Below, in pieces: positions 1-12,289 of a stretch of 64,000 bases of DNA (its first letter is position 1; the number at the start of each line of letters is the position of its first letter). The notes under the pieces were generated by a model. The model saw only the letters and a list, made by a program, of their open reading frames with translations, did not search any database and had not been told where the DNA came from. Source of the stretch: Adineta vaga (lineage: Eukaryota; Rotifera); contig CP075497.1 of assembly GCA_021613535.1 (NCBI GenBank), positions 10,168,001 to 10,232,000 on the forward strand, written 5' to 3'. Position numbers and translations under genes: made by a program.

Positions 1-28
1 AATTTGAATTCAATTAGTGCGAACTTAC

Positions 29-3000
29 TTGTTTGCCGAATTCTGTTTGCATTAAAGTTTCTTTCGTATGTAAACGTAGCATTGTATGTTTAATGCGTCG
101 AAATAATGAACGACTCCAAGCAATAGCACCAGAATATGGAGTTTGATTTTTATTCATTGGTGGATTATTTTTATTATGTTGGAAGATATTATTGATTTCT
201 GAAATCTATAATATAGAGAAAAAAATGTAATAAAAATTTATGGATTATTTGACTTTGATCATTACTTCATTATCATATTGTCGTAAAATATCATTGAAAC
301 GTTTATTCATTTCATCTTGCATTGTTAAACGAGTATTGTTTTTCTCGAATTTTAGTAACATATCAAAGGCACTTTCTGCCGAGCTGAAAATATAGATGAA
401 TGATGAATAGTGAGGAGAATGAAAGTTTGATTTTTACCGTAAGTTTTTGAACGATTCGGAAGTGAAACTTTTAGTTTGATCATCGATTTCTTCGATTTGT
501 TGAGCGTAATTTTGACGTACCATTTTCCATTTTTCGTAATCTTCAATACGAAATGGATCGCATGGTGCCTTGTTAAGAGAAGAAAAAGAAAAAAAATTGT
601 TCATTTTGTTCAATAAGAATAATTACATGTTCGATTAATTCTAAGACTTTATGAACACGATCAAGAATTTCATTAATTTTCTGTGGTTTTCCAGTTACAG
701 ATTTCAATTCGGGTGTAAATATTTTATAAAATTCTTCTAATTCTTTGGCAATATCAATAAAATCATTACAAATATGCGCCATATGATCTGTTATTCTAAA
801 TAAACGTTTATTATCAAATTCCCATCGAGAATCGCGTCCCGATTTTTCAATTTCAGCTCGAACATCGATGTAAGCCTATAAAGAAAAGAATCAGTACATA
901 TCTTTCTCAGAAAATCAATTTACTTGTTTCCAACGTTCTAACATAGTTTTAGCTTCTGTACATTTTTCGACAATTTCATTTGGTTGATAACTAAACCAAA
1001 AAAAGACAAAGTCAAAGAATGCAATATGTGTTATGATGATTCTATTCTTACCTAAATAATGTTCGAACGTTGATACAACGTGCAACCCGATCACATAATT
1101 GATGAGCAATACGTTCCATTAAAGGTACCATACGTTCATCACGATTATAATGTCGAGAGATAATCCAAACCATACGTAAGGCACTCATCATTTTTGGAAT
1201 AGTTTCAGTTACAACACGAAATGATACACCATGAGTGACATTTTTGAAATGACGTTCAAGAGTTGAGAGAAACCTATTGAATAAAATTCATCCGCGTTGA
1301 AACTAATGAATTGCTTTATTAAAAGATTCTTACTTGACGTTATCTTTTGCTTCGAAATAATATTTTGATAAATCTGCGCGAGTATCACGAAAGGAGGATG
1401 CTGCTGCGTTTTCAGCTGTTTCAAGTTTTTCTAAGACTTTTTCGACATGTTCTTGTTTGGTTTGTTCATATAAACTACTTAATGAAATATTACGTTCACG
1501 CCACCAATCAATTTCTCCCAATGGGCCAGGTGTTTGTGCTGTCTAGAAATGAGAAAAATCAAATTTTATCTCGATTATTTCTTATTTTCTTATTTACTTT
1601 TTTCAATTCACGTTCAAGTGCTTCACGAATTTCACCATTCCATTTATATACAAGACTTTCAGCTTGTTCAATCATATCTTTATTTGATTTAACGATCTTA
1701 TTGACATCGAAATGTTGTGGTAATTCGAGACGAACTTCGCCTTGAATAAAAAATCCATTAGTTATTCTGAAAATATTAAAAATAATAATATTTACCTTCA
1801 AGTTGACGAAGTGTTAAACCAATTTGATTGAGAAATTTTTGTAATTGAATTAAAAATTCATCCCGTAACATAGTTCGTACTTCCAATTCATGTTTACGTC
1901 GCTAAATCACAAGAAAAAAACAACAAATAGAAACTACATAACAAAATTCATTGTGTAACTAACTTGTTCAGCACGCATTTGTTTCTCGTGCTCTTCACTT
2001 TGTTTTTCTGGTGATGGTTTACTTTTTTGTTCAGGTTCTTGATCAGTTTCACCTTCCTCTTCACTACTGCTTCTTGTTCTTCAGTTTGATATGTCAATAT
2101 CGGATTGTAAACCTGAAAAGTAATGATAATTATCAGACAGAATCAAAATACTTCGAATTATGAATCCATGGAGACGAAATAATACTTTATCGTGAATGAA
2201 ATCTACTCAATATTCTTACTGTGATGACTCATAATGGTCACTAAACATTTTCAAAATGTTGCGCAATTCTCATGACAAGTTCAAATCCCATTTCTCTTGA
2301 TACTTACTTTATTCAGTATATTAGCAAGTAAATACAATGTATGTCCATTCAATAATCCATAATCAAGATATTTCACCATGATCTTTTCAGCATCTTCAAT
2401 TGATGATGGTGCAGGAATTGTTCCTGGTGTGGTACGTAAAAAGTAGACACAATTTTTTTGACTTAAATTTGATGGATAACGATCACGACATAGATAAAGA
2501 ATTGTTCGAAGATATTTTACAAGTTCATTACGCTAAACAAAAGAAGCGTTTCTTTTTGCGTTTCATAATTAAAGAGAGAATGCATAAACTTACATATCGT
2601 TTTGGCTTTGGTGGTAATTCATCCATATTTTCTCCTTCGGCATTTGTTCCATCGCCTGTATGATCGTTTTTTTCTGTGGTTCCATTTTGACCTTTTGCAT
2701 GATTTGATGAAGAATCACTGTTCGAAGCATGTTGTTGATCATCAGCACCATTATTCATAGCAGCTTCTGCATTTGGATCGAAATCTGGATTAAGTGCAAG
2801 TTGTTCTTCGATCCATTCTTCTTCGGCTAGAAATACAAAGTAAAAAAGAAATATTATTTTCCTTGAAATTAATGAGAGTTTTTCGACAAATACTTATTTC
2901 TACTTGTTCTTCACGTAATTCTTCAAAAACTTCTTTATGAAAAATTAAAGCGTTTTCATCATCAATATTTGGTTTTGCTTCATTAAGAAATTTAGCAATG

Positions 3001-3119
3001 AGTAATTCATTACCACCATCATCATCTTCCACGAAATCTTCAAATGCTGGATCAGTTTCATTTATATCCAAGATGGTATAAATCGCATCTTTCAACCAAC
3101 GGAAACGTAGATCATCCAT
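29..3119 (-). CDS. DNAH10: DNAH10-like axonemal dynein heavy chain, N-terminal tail (partial)
   Basis: Inner-arm dynein heavy chain; the tail (DHC_N1) binds intermediate chains and anchors the motor in the ciliary axoneme. Thirteen exons join: 3119-2894, 2826-2594, 2532-2308, 2112-1964, 1901-1796, 1740-1598, 1542-1334, 1273-1052, 990-924, 875-627, 568-438, 383-266 and 205-29, about 750 residues, after which the gene leaves the window. Seen: an acidic N-terminus starting MDDLRFRWLKD, a low-complexity acidic linker (exons 2-4), then tail motifs GEIDWWRERN, STLERHFKN, VWIISRHYN and SRSLFRRIKHT. The paralog (DNAH10) is assigned from remembered tail motifs, so less sure than the family. Exon 4 is 149 nt where 150 is needed: its start and end read in different frames (see findings). 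The start is the first ATG of the acidic exon; no upstream exon was seen. Confidence 0.85.
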
Positions 3120-3831
3120 TGATTTTGTTTCGAGAAAAAACCTTTTAATGAATATACAATAAACAGAAACTCAATGTTTTAAGTGCGAATTCGCCATTAA
3201 CATACAACGTTTCTATGTAACAGACACTCTATTGGCACATGTCGCTAGTAGTTATTTTATCACTACAAGCATAAAAGATTGATGATTCAAACAACTTTTC
3301 ATCCGAACAACGTTGACTAAATATTCCAGATTTATGTAGAAAAGGATGTCAATTTATTAGTTTCTTTATGAATAGGAAAGATTTTGAGAATTAATAGATA
3401 GTACGCTGTTTACGTTGTCAAATAACAATCAATTTTGTCGTGTCGTTCGTTGAAGATAGATTATCAGAAATTCATTCATCGATAATAAAAATACAATATA
3501 TGTCTTAAAGAAAATGATTCTTAGTAATCAAAAAGCAAAAATCCCGGTCAAAAAGTGTATTGAAAGTTATTTATTTCGAAGAATTATTCGAGATTGATAC
3601 AGAATAAAGTACAGTGTTTTATATCAAGACATTGAAAAGACTTGTTCACTGTTTCTTCATAACGAATGTTGAAAATAATAAAAATTTATTATTCTCCTAA
3701 AGTAAAAATATCTTATCTATCGACAAAGTTGTCATAAACACAAGAAAATCTTTCTAACTAGCAATCATGACTTCGATATTGTTATAAATAATCTGTCTTT
3801 TTGTATTTGTCTCCTCATTTTACATCATAAA
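3120..3831. other. Intergenic, divergent promoter region
   Basis: AT-rich spacer between the dynein gene (leftward) and the Ly6-type gene (rightward), so it should carry both promoters. I see no ORF of note, no repeat and no recognisable core-promoter motif beyond general AT-richness. Confidence 0.5.
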
Positions 3832-5565
3832 ATGTTTTATTCATCTATAATCATACGTAGTTTATTGATTTTGATAATCATCTATCATGCAAATTGTCTT
3901 CAATGTTATAAATGTAGTTGCGTTACCAATTCTGATGGAACAGGATGTCAAAATGATTATGATTTACAGTGTGTAATCGAATATGTTGAGAATAGTTACT
4001 GTTTAATTACTCGATCAATATCAAACAATCTAACATTCTCTCATAAACCCAATTCGGATTTGATGTTTTTAGAATCTTTACATTATTTAAGAGCTAAAGA
4101 ACAAATTGCTTATTCAGAAAGTAGTTCTACATGGCAAACACCTGTTGTCAAAGAATTCTCATACGGTTGTGATTGGAATTTATGCAATACACCTCGAATT
4201 GTTAACATTCTTCCTAACGGATTAACATTTTCAGTTAATTCGTATCTTCTAACTAATACATTAATTCCTGGAATGGATGAATCATTTACAACATGTTTAA
4301 GTTGTACAAAATGTGTTAATTCAACTGGAGGATTCACTTGTTCAACACCTACATGCAGTGGTACATGTTTCATTGATGATTTTCTAGATGATCCCATTTT
4401 GAATAATGGCGCATGTTTATTTGCATTTGAAAGTATTTGTCTTGCCGAAAAACGAACTACAGCTGTGGAAATTACTGGTACATATTATATTGATGATGAT
4501 AAAATTCAAATTACTGAAATTGATCTCTGGTGCCAAAGAACCAATTGTAATGATCCAAATCATGTTCAAATTATTCAAAAGAATGTTACTTATCTAGCAC
4601 AACTTAATGATCAACTTTATTTTCGTCCAGATGTAACAACAGTTAAACCAATGGATAATTTACTTGCTTGTTATAAATGTCATTGTGAACAAACAATTGG
4701 TAGTGATACTTGTAAAGTATTAGAATGCACGATTGAATATCAAAACGGTAGTTACTGTGAGATAGTACGTGACTTTAAAAGTTTTCCTGATATGGAATTT
4801 ATTAGTCTTGGTCATGTTGATCGTGCTTATGTACCATACAGACATTTCATTCATGCTGAAGAAGAATTGATCCTTTACAAAAATTTAACTTGGCATCCTC
4901 CATCAATTCAAATGATTAGTTATATTTGTGATTGGGATCTATGTAATGATGGTCGAATTATTGACAAATTAGCAACAAGCTTTAGATTTACTGCTGAACC
5001 ATCAGAAATTGCGGAATATCTTCAAAGTTCTGAACCACTGACAAGTTGTTTTGAATGTCAACTGTGTACTAATTCAAGTCTTGATTTTAATACTTGTAAG
5101 AACAGTACATGTTCATCGACTGGACGTTGTTTTATTGCACAATTTGTTGATCATCCTGATTACAGTGATTGTGAATATGCATTTTATGGTGAATGTGAAA
5201 ATTTTGCATCGGATTCTAGTATAATCATAACAGCGACTTATAACATTGATGAAGATATTCTAAATTTCGAAGAAGTCGATGTCTATTGTTCAAAAAATGG
5301 TTGTAATCGACCTGATACAGTTTATAGTCTAATTAATTTAATAGACGAAGATATTCAACTTGATTCATTGTTTTTTATTCGACCAATTACAAATACAACA
5401 TCACCACCCATTATTACAGAACCAACATCACCACCCATTATTACAGAACCAACATCACCATCCATTATTACAGAACCAACACCAACTTCATTTGCTCCTA
5501 CAATAACTGTTTCAAGTTTTATAATCGTGTCTGTTCTTCTTCTAATATTTTTCCATATTGATTAG
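3832..5565 (+). CDS. Secreted/GPI-anchored protein with four Ly6/uPAR-type domains
   Basis: Intronless 577-residue ORF. Residues about 1-22 are a hydrophobic signal peptide ending before the first cysteine module (LQCYKCSC). Four modules end in the Ly6/uPAR hallmark of a cysteine followed shortly by Cys-Asn: CDWNLCN, CQRTNCN, CDWDLCN and CSKNGCN. The modules are arranged as two duplicated pairs: CYKCSC...IEYVENSYC in the first half is mirrored by CYKCHC...IEYQNGSYC in the second. A Ser/Thr/Pro stalk with three 9-residue repeats follows (about residues 524-550). The C-terminus is a hydrophobic segment with almost no cytoplasmic tail, as in a GPI-anchor signal. Many N-x-S/T sites suggest glycosylation. 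Known family roles are surface receptors and ligands; the role here is unknown. Lack of introns is unusual beside its intron-rich neighbours and could reflect retroposition. Confidence 0.85.
   Translation: MFYSSIIIRSLLILIIIYHANCLQCYKCSCVTNSDGTGCQNDYDLQCVIEYVENSYCLITRSISNNLTFSHKPNSDLMFLESLHYLRAKEQIAYSESSSTWQTPVVKEFSYGCDWNLCNTPRIVNILPNGLTFSVNSYLLTNTLIPGMDESFTTCLSCTKCVNSTGGFTCSTPTCSGTCFIDDFLDDPILNNGACLFAFESICLAEKRTTAVEITGTYYIDDDKIQITEIDLWCQRTNCNDPNHVQIIQKNVTYLAQLNDQLYFRPDVTTVKPMDNLLACYKCHCEQTIGSDTCKVLECTIEYQNGSYCEIVRDFKSFPDMEFISLGHVDRAYVPYRHFIHAEEELILYKNLTWHPPSIQMISYICDWDLCNDGRIIDKLATSFRFTAEPSEIAEYLQSSEPLTSCFECQLCTNSSLDFNTCKNSTCSSTGRCFIAQFVDHPDYSDCEYAFYGECENFASDSSIIITATYNIDEDILNFEEVDVYCSKNGCNRPDTVYSLINLIDEDIQLDSLFFIRPITNTTSPPIITEPTSPPIITEPTSPSIITEPTPTSFAPTITVSSFIIVSVLLLIFFHID
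5401..5481 (+). repeat. 27-bp tandem repeat, 3 copies, in the stalk
   Basis: Three consecutive 27-bp units (5401-5427, 5428-5454, 5455-5481) each encode SP(P/S)IITEPT. Copies 1 and 2 are identical and copy 3 differs by one base (CCC to TCC), so the expansion is recent. It lengthens the Ser/Thr/Pro stalk of the Ly6-type protein. Confidence 0.95.
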
Positions 5566-5580
5566 AACAGGATTTTATCC

Positions 5581-5586
5581 AATAAA
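5581..5586 (+). terminator. Polyadenylation signal AATAAA
   Basis: Canonical AATAAA 16 bases after the stop codon of the Ly6-type gene, implying a very short 3' UTR. Confidence 0.6.
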
Positions 5587-7801
5587 ATAAAAGATTTTCG
5601 AAAAAAAACACAATAACTCTCTTGAAAAAGATCTCTTTTCAATAAATTGATAATAACTGATAGTTATCTGCATAGAAAAATTCTTTACAATCTTTGAGAT
5701 ATCGTTATGATCAATGAAAAGACAACGATGACAAGAAAATCTTCTAGTTTAGAAGGACAGAGTTTCTTTCTAACCAATTTGTTTTTACGAAATCAAATTA
5801 CGAGAAAATTGTGTACTAGAGTAAAGAATTTCTACGAGACAACATCAAAAATTCAATATCAATCAATCTTATATTTAGTTTTCATTAAAAGGATCAAATT
5901 ACGTCTATGGTTTTTTCGAAAAAATAATTACAGATCAAGGTCATATCTATCTTTGATGTTCATAACAAAGACAATCTATTCTAGAAGTATAGAATTCAAT
6001 CAATTTAATTAACTACAACACATTTAACTATTTTACACGTTTCTATACAATGGCATATTCGAACGTCGTTCTTAACATTTCGTTTTCGAGAATTGACCAT
6101 CATTTTCAATGAAGTGCATATCTTTCTCTGTCTATTAGTATCGATGCATTAAACCATTATTTGATAATTCATATTTTTCGGTATAATAATTCAATCGTCT
6201 TCTTTTCTCTTTCGAAATAGATATTGACTAGATCATTTCTCTTTCAAATCAAAATTCCTGGTTTATTAGTCAACAACGGACGCATATATGAATAATAGAT
6301 GACATATTTAATGATTATGAATACTACTAGACATACTATTCTCATTCTTTCTATGTTGGCATTTTCTGTATTCTAAACATTGAATTCTAATGTAAAATAT
6401 TCTTTTTCTTATTGATTAATCCAAACAAATTTTTCTGCTTTTGTCTTTCTATTCAAAATATAGTTAGATATGTAACATTAACATATTAGATATTAAAATG
6501 TCGTTTTCCATTAGATTCCTTCGGGAATCGATCTGTATTAGTGACTACGGCGTAAGAAACCAAACTAATCTTTATTATTAGAAAAAAAAACGCCAACACT
6601 AGTATTCATTCCTAGGTCGATTCTCGAGTGAATCGATCAGTATACAGATGTGTTTAATTGAATCAATCTATAGACAGAGGAGAAAAAAGAGAGAGGGAGA
6701 AGAAAGCGGAACGGTTGTTGGACTTTCATTAGTTAGCAGTGAGCAAATTGAATTTCTGACATCTCTTTACTATTCTGCATCCGAAATGTCACTCATTTAT
6801 TCTCGATTTTTCTTCTTTCTAACTAGTTCCTTCTTCACAAGCTGGATTTGTTTGTTTGATTGAATTTGTGATTGAGATTTGTTTAACAGTCATTACGTCA
6901 AATACATACTACATACATATATATACTAACACACAATGCGCAGAAGAAAAAATGGAAAAGAATATTTCAATTAATTTAGTTTCTTTTTTATCCGAGTCAC
7001 GAATCCTGTACACAAGTGTACGAAGACTTTTTTTCATGGTCTTTTTCGATTCATCAGAGGATTTTTCTTTCTTTTTCCACAAAACAATCATACCCAAGCG
7101 GATGTTACTACTCAATAATAATGAGAAAAAAATGACGATAAATATCACCCATATATGCTTGTACACATATACAAATAAGTAAACTATTGTTATCTTTAGG
7201 CATTTTTACACGTCAACAAAAATGAAAATTCATTATTCAATGTGTCAAGATGTGATGCATTTTTGAAACACGTATCGAATCAGCATGATGAAAAAGGAAT
7301 ACAATAATAGTGTATGTGAAGAAGAAGAAGAAGGGAAAAAAATAGGATCGAACTTGGGAACGAGAGAAATGAATCAACGATGTAGATTTGCATTTTTCTT
7401 GCATTAATAGTTGAACTCAATGCTTCTCTTGAACGAACCACAAAAAAATACGAGAAGAATAGTATTATCAACTCTAGATTTCTCTTTTCTTTTTCTTCCT
7501 TTACTAAATAATTGAACGCATGCACACACATGCATTTCTCGAGTGGCGTAAGTTATAACAGAGTAATAGAAGTCATCGTAGATTTGTATTGCATAGAAGT
7601 GAAATTAGAATAGAGAAGCAGAAGAAGAAGAAGAAGAAGAAGAGAGAAAGAGACGTGAAAGATAGAACGAGGGCTCTCATATATATTTTTTTTCTTCGTT
7701 TATATGCGTAGATCCAAGTAGAAACAGAAGCCAAAAAGAAAGAGAAAAGAAATGTTCCGAATGATGAGTAATTACTATTGATCGTCTGTCGATACATAAC
7801 A
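5587..7801. other. Intergenic, 2.2 kb
   Basis: AT-rich sequence without a supported gene. Open frames here are short and low-complexity. Two small hairpins lie at about 6513-6529 (GATTCC/GGGAATC stem) and 6620-6637 (CGATTC/GAATCG stem). The last 500 bp are purine-rich on the + strand, with a (GAA)7 run at 7621-7642, and form the upstream region of the myristoylated-protein gene. Confidence 0.5.
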
Positions 7802-10076
7802 ATGGGTTGTACAAGTTCAAATCAAACCGGATCAACGAAAGGTGTGACAGGTTTGTCACCAGCAACGATTACTGATGATGGTCATCAATTAGTTAATGAA
7901 CATTTCCGTAAATGGTTAAAAACAAATCGACCACAAGCAGATGAATATGTTCTAAATGATGTTTTATCTACAGCTCAACCATCGAATGAAGCGGAAGACT
8001 ATAAAACAATTGTTAGCAAAGCACTTGATTTACTTGCTGATCGGCATGATATTAAATCAACAAATAAATTGGGTAAACTTGTCCAGAAAGAAATAACATT
8101 AGCTTCGCCAAAGAAAGTGGCTCATACAATAACTGTTTTAAAGCAAACCGCTGATAAACTTCGTAGTGGAAGTATTCAATTAGAAACCGATCAACAAGTA
8201 ACGACGGGTGAAGTAAGAGACAGAAAGAAAAGCATGTTTTTCTTTCGAACGAAATAAATCGAATGATCTTTAATTTAGCTTACAAATGTAACGACAACAT
8301 CGGAGAATATGGATGTTCAAGTATTATCAGGTGAACCGGGCATTGTTTTGAAAGAAGCATTAGAAAAAGCACGTATTTTATTCTATAAGGTACAGAAAAA
8401 AAAACAGATATTAATTAAAATAAAGATAAGATTATTCAATGATATTCTTTCATTATAATTAAAAGGGTAAACAAGCTGCTATCTTTGCTAATCCACGTGG
8501 TGGCTATGATGTTCGAATTCTGGATGAAAATGATGATACAATTAATCATGATGGTAATCTTCTTCGTTCGATTGTTGTAACTGAAGTTAAATTGCGTCCA
8601 AAGATTACAACAAAAACAAGTTCAACTTTATTCTCATCTTCACCATTATCAACATGCCCACCACCCTCAAAATTACTTGACGAAAATGAAATTACTGATG
8701 ATTTTCGTCGTTCGATCGATGCTGCTCTCAAAGGACTTGAAGCTGTTTATCACACACCGCCACCGTTAACAGCAATATCTGAAAATGTTCAAGAAATACA
8801 TACGGATAAACCTGTTCAAAAGCCTTCATCACCAACACCACTATACATTCAATATGGTGTTACAAATGCACCCATACCTAAATCGATTTCTAAAGAACAA
8901 ACAGCTTTATCCAATGATCATCCACCAGCACCTGTTGATCATACTGCTCATCTTGCTGAAATCATTCGTCAAATGGCAGAACAACAAAAACTTGTTGCTG
9001 AACAGATTTCCAAAGATGATGAAGTCGTAGTAGATTTAAATCAAGATGATATGAATGAATTAATCATGGACGCAATTGAAGTTACAACGTGTAGTGAAAT
9101 GGGAAATCCTTTGCCACCAATAGAACATGCAATCGAAGAAAAGATTGATTTGATTGATGTTCATGAAGAATTAGAAGGACCTATCGAACGAATGATAAAA
9201 GAAATCAAAGAACATGGAGAAAAATTTGAATCAAAAGAAAGTTTATCCGCAATCACAACATCAACAAAACAACCATCATCCTATTCACTGGGTTTAACAT
9301 CACCATTATCTAGTGAATCAATTCCAACATCACCTCCTCATCATCATAAAGTAAAATTACGTAGTGATAATCGTCCCAAATCTTTCATCGCTAATGATGA
9401 AGTTATTACGAAAGATCGATATCATTTCATAAAACAAATGTCACTCGATGAATTAGCACATTTAACTCAAACAGGTTTATCTAATCCAAATTTAACAACA
9501 TCCATAACAAAACTTGGTATATCGACTTCATCAGGCAAAATTGAAGAAGAAGAACAAATGCCTGCCGTCACTTCTGTTGCAGCTGACATAATGCCGACTT
9601 CGATTAGTCAAATAATTGAAGAACATCGAACCATTCTTGATGAATCGGCAACAACAGCATCACCACCACCAGCTGTTGTCACTCCAGTTGAAACTCAAAC
9701 AAAAATCAAATCACCTAGTCATAATGTAACATATACGGAAATTATTCATTCCGAATCACGAGATGGTGAACAATCACGTCGTTTTATTACGGAATCCTAT
9801 GATGAAAATCCATCGAATGATGATGAACAAACAACAACATTAAAAGTAATTACAAAATCGGAATTTTCCAATCATCCAACATCAGGTGAGAAAATTATGG
9901 AACAAAGTGTTCAAGTTATAACCGTTAAAGTTCGAAATGAAACAATTAAAACAACTATTCAACAAGCATCTGTACCTCCAACAACTGATAACGAGGCATC
10001 ATATGAACGACGACCGGTTAGTGAACTTGTCAAAAATTTTGAAGTAGTCACTGGTAGTAATGGTATTAATACTTGA
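7802..10076 (+). CDS. Predicted N-myristoylated protein, unknown function (710 aa)
   Basis: Three exons (7802-8212, 8279-8389, 8466-10076) give 710 residues. The start is placed at the ATG for MGCTSSNQ, because Gly2 with Cys3 and Ser5/6 is a classic myristoylation plus palmitoylation signal; an in-frame ATG 24 bases upstream would bury it. Residues about 30-140 form a compact helical, charged region; the exon 2-3 part (ANPRGGYDVRIL) looks folded. From about residue 190 to the end the chain is Ser/Thr/Pro/Glu-rich and probably disordered. Inference: a peripheral membrane scaffold or signalling protein. I do not recognise a family. Both short introns carry normal GT-AG ends and the reading frame is intact throughout. 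Confidence 0.8.
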
Positions 10077-10628
10077 ACTTCTTTCTAATGTTTTCTCTTC
10101 AAACATTCTCTCTCTCTCATTTTTTTGCTTTTTGTTTGTGTGTTCATGTCTTGTGCAAACCCTTCTAGATAAAAATTATCTTGATTTAACATTTAAACAG
10201 TGCAAACATTTGTTGTTTTCTTTTTTTTCTAATATTATCTTTTGATTTTGTCTGTGAGCTTATATCTATGCCTATTATTGCTTGTTTCTTCTTTTGCTCT
10301 TAGATGTTGATGACTTGTGGACGTAGGTCAATAGAAATAGAAAATCAAAGAAGAAGAAGAAGAAAGATAAATGGATATTTTCAATAAACTTTAGCTTTGT
10401 TGAGAGATTGAATAAAAATAGACCGGATGTGTTGAAAAGAATCTCATCAATCATTCTATCAACACATCTTGCATCGATTTGTTCAATCATATTGCATGAC
10501 AACGATTACAAACAGAATATCATTGTGATTGATATCAGACTATTGATTAAACAAATACAATGCCGATTGTATTTATTTCATAGAAATCATCGCTAGAAGA
10601 TTATTATTGTCATATAAACAAAACAATA
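10077..10628. other. Intergenic between convergent genes
   Basis: 3' flanks of the myristoylated-protein gene (rightward) and the small membrane-protein gene (leftward). T-rich, with a short GAAGAA run near 10350. I see no gene or element. Confidence 0.5.
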
Positions 10629-11376
10629 TTAATGAATATTTTTTTCTATCGATTGAAAAAAACGTATATTACGAAGAAATTTCGAATGATCATTGCCGTT
10701 TGTTTGATTTATACGATCGTCTATTTTCAATGATGAATCATTATTACCACTATCAAGTGATGAGGAAGTTTGACATTGACTCGGTTGTCGCATACTTGCA
10801 TAAAATTTTCGAGCTGTTTCACAATTACGATCTTGATTTGTTTGAGAAGATTTTTGACTTAAAGCTGTCTACGAAGAAAGAAAAATAATGAAACAATGAT
10901 TTTTTAGACAATGAAAAATACCTTCATTTGTTCAGATTCATCTGGTATGGTGAATATGTCATGTTCAACAGTTTCATCGATGGTATTATTTTGTTGAATT
11001 GATGCTTCTCTTTCAAAACTATTCATTTGAATATTACGAACTAACGTATATAATTTTGGTGAAATATTATGAGCAGGATTATAAGTAGGTGCCCAACTAT
11101 ATGGGGCTGTTAATGATGATTGTTTCGATCTTTTCGAACGATTTTCTAAATAAAACTTATAAGATAGAATTTGAATTTTTTTCTTTATTTACCTATGTTA
11201 TAATTATTTCCACAACAGATTGATTTTAATAAAGCTTCTATTTGTGAGCCACATTTTTTTCGTATGAAACATAATATACTGAGAACAGTAATCACGACAA
11301 GTAAAATTAAGATCCCTAACCAAAATGGATGAAGAAATTCATCTTGTTCATCCCGATATTTATTGACTATGTTCAT
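10629..11376 (-). CDS. Small single-pass membrane protein, unknown (215 aa)
   Basis: Three exons (11376-11193, 11145-10922, 10868-10629) sum to 648 nt, exactly 215 codons plus stop, with all junction phases consistent. Residues 1-17 are polar (MNIVNKYRDEQDEFLHP), residues about 18-38 form one strong transmembrane helix, followed by RKKCG and a Cys-rich juxtamembrane stretch (SICCGNN) that could be palmitoylated. The remaining about 150 residues are polar, Ser/Gln/Asn-rich and probably a disordered cytoplasmic tail. No signal peptide: likely a type III topology. Not recognised. Confidence 0.65.
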
Positions 11377-12057
11377 GGAAGTGAATAATTAATCTAATGT
11401 CAGCTATACTTTATGATAAAAACGTTTCATCTGGAAGATCATCTGATACAAATACGATGCTATTCAAGTTTAGTTTTATTCTTTATAACATCAAACTACC
11501 TTTTTTTCTCTTCTTCTCTTGCTTTTTCTTCTATTCATGGTGGATTGAATGAAATTTTAGATAAGACAGTGAACTTTGCTATTGGCATTATTCAATCCTG
11601 AAATATCTATCATTATATAGATGAGTACTTTATTTTCTATGCATCCAAGTCTTTCATTTTCAGCCTTGAAGCAATCCTTAAGTAACAGATTAGATGATAT
11701 TATGGTAAGGCATATCGTCTCGTTTCGATTACGATCAGAAATACAAAACATTCAAATTCATTTTCTTTCTCCTCTCTTCAATTGTACAAATCATCATCGG
11801 AATGATCGATGAACAAATTCATTCATATTGAGGAAAAAAATCGTCATTCATTTGTGTATATCTTCCAAGATATTCTTGAAGAAAATATGATTCTAAGAGC
11901 AGGAAACTTATTTCGTACACACGCATGTTAGTGCTGAATGTCTATTCAACAAACATGTCTTAAACACGCAAGATTATTTTGAATTCATCAAAGATGTTCT
12001 TTCAGGAAATACGTCTGTTATTTCATGTAAATGCTGAGTATAATCATTCTTTATCAT
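11377..12057. other. Intergenic
   Basis: AT-rich spacer. Short open frames on both strands (about 11410-11810) have no splice or domain support. Nothing else seen. Confidence 0.45.
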
Positions 12058-12289
12058 CGGATGGAAGGAATGGAAAGATTTGATGATGGATGGAAGGATG
12101 GACGGACTGGAATGGAATGGACAAATGGAAGGACGGAATGGAATGGATGAAATGGACTGACCGATGGACGGATGGACCGGAATGGAATGGATGGACAGCC
12201 GGATGGATGGACGGATGGAAGATGAATGATGGACGGATGGAATGGATGGAATGGACGGACGGATGGACGGAAAGACGGACGGAACGATT
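12058..12289. repeat. Degenerate GGAT/GGAC/GGAAT minisatellite
   Basis: About 230 bp built almost only from TGGA, CGGA and GGAATGGA words, strongly G/A-biased on the + strand. It interrupts otherwise AT-rich DNA. It is stop-free in several frames on both strands, so apparent ORFs across it are artefacts. Regular GG pairs could support two-tetrad G-quadruplexes. Confidence 0.9.

Noticed and set aside
5707-6012. 101-codon + strand open frame after the Ly6-type gene
   Set aside because: Lys/Phe/Tyr/Ile-rich composition typical of AT-rich noncoding DNA; no domain, signal or neighbouring exon.
6513-6660. Possible tRNA or structured RNA with two short hairpins
   Set aside because: The two 6-bp stems do not form a cloverleaf and no A/B box pair is visible.
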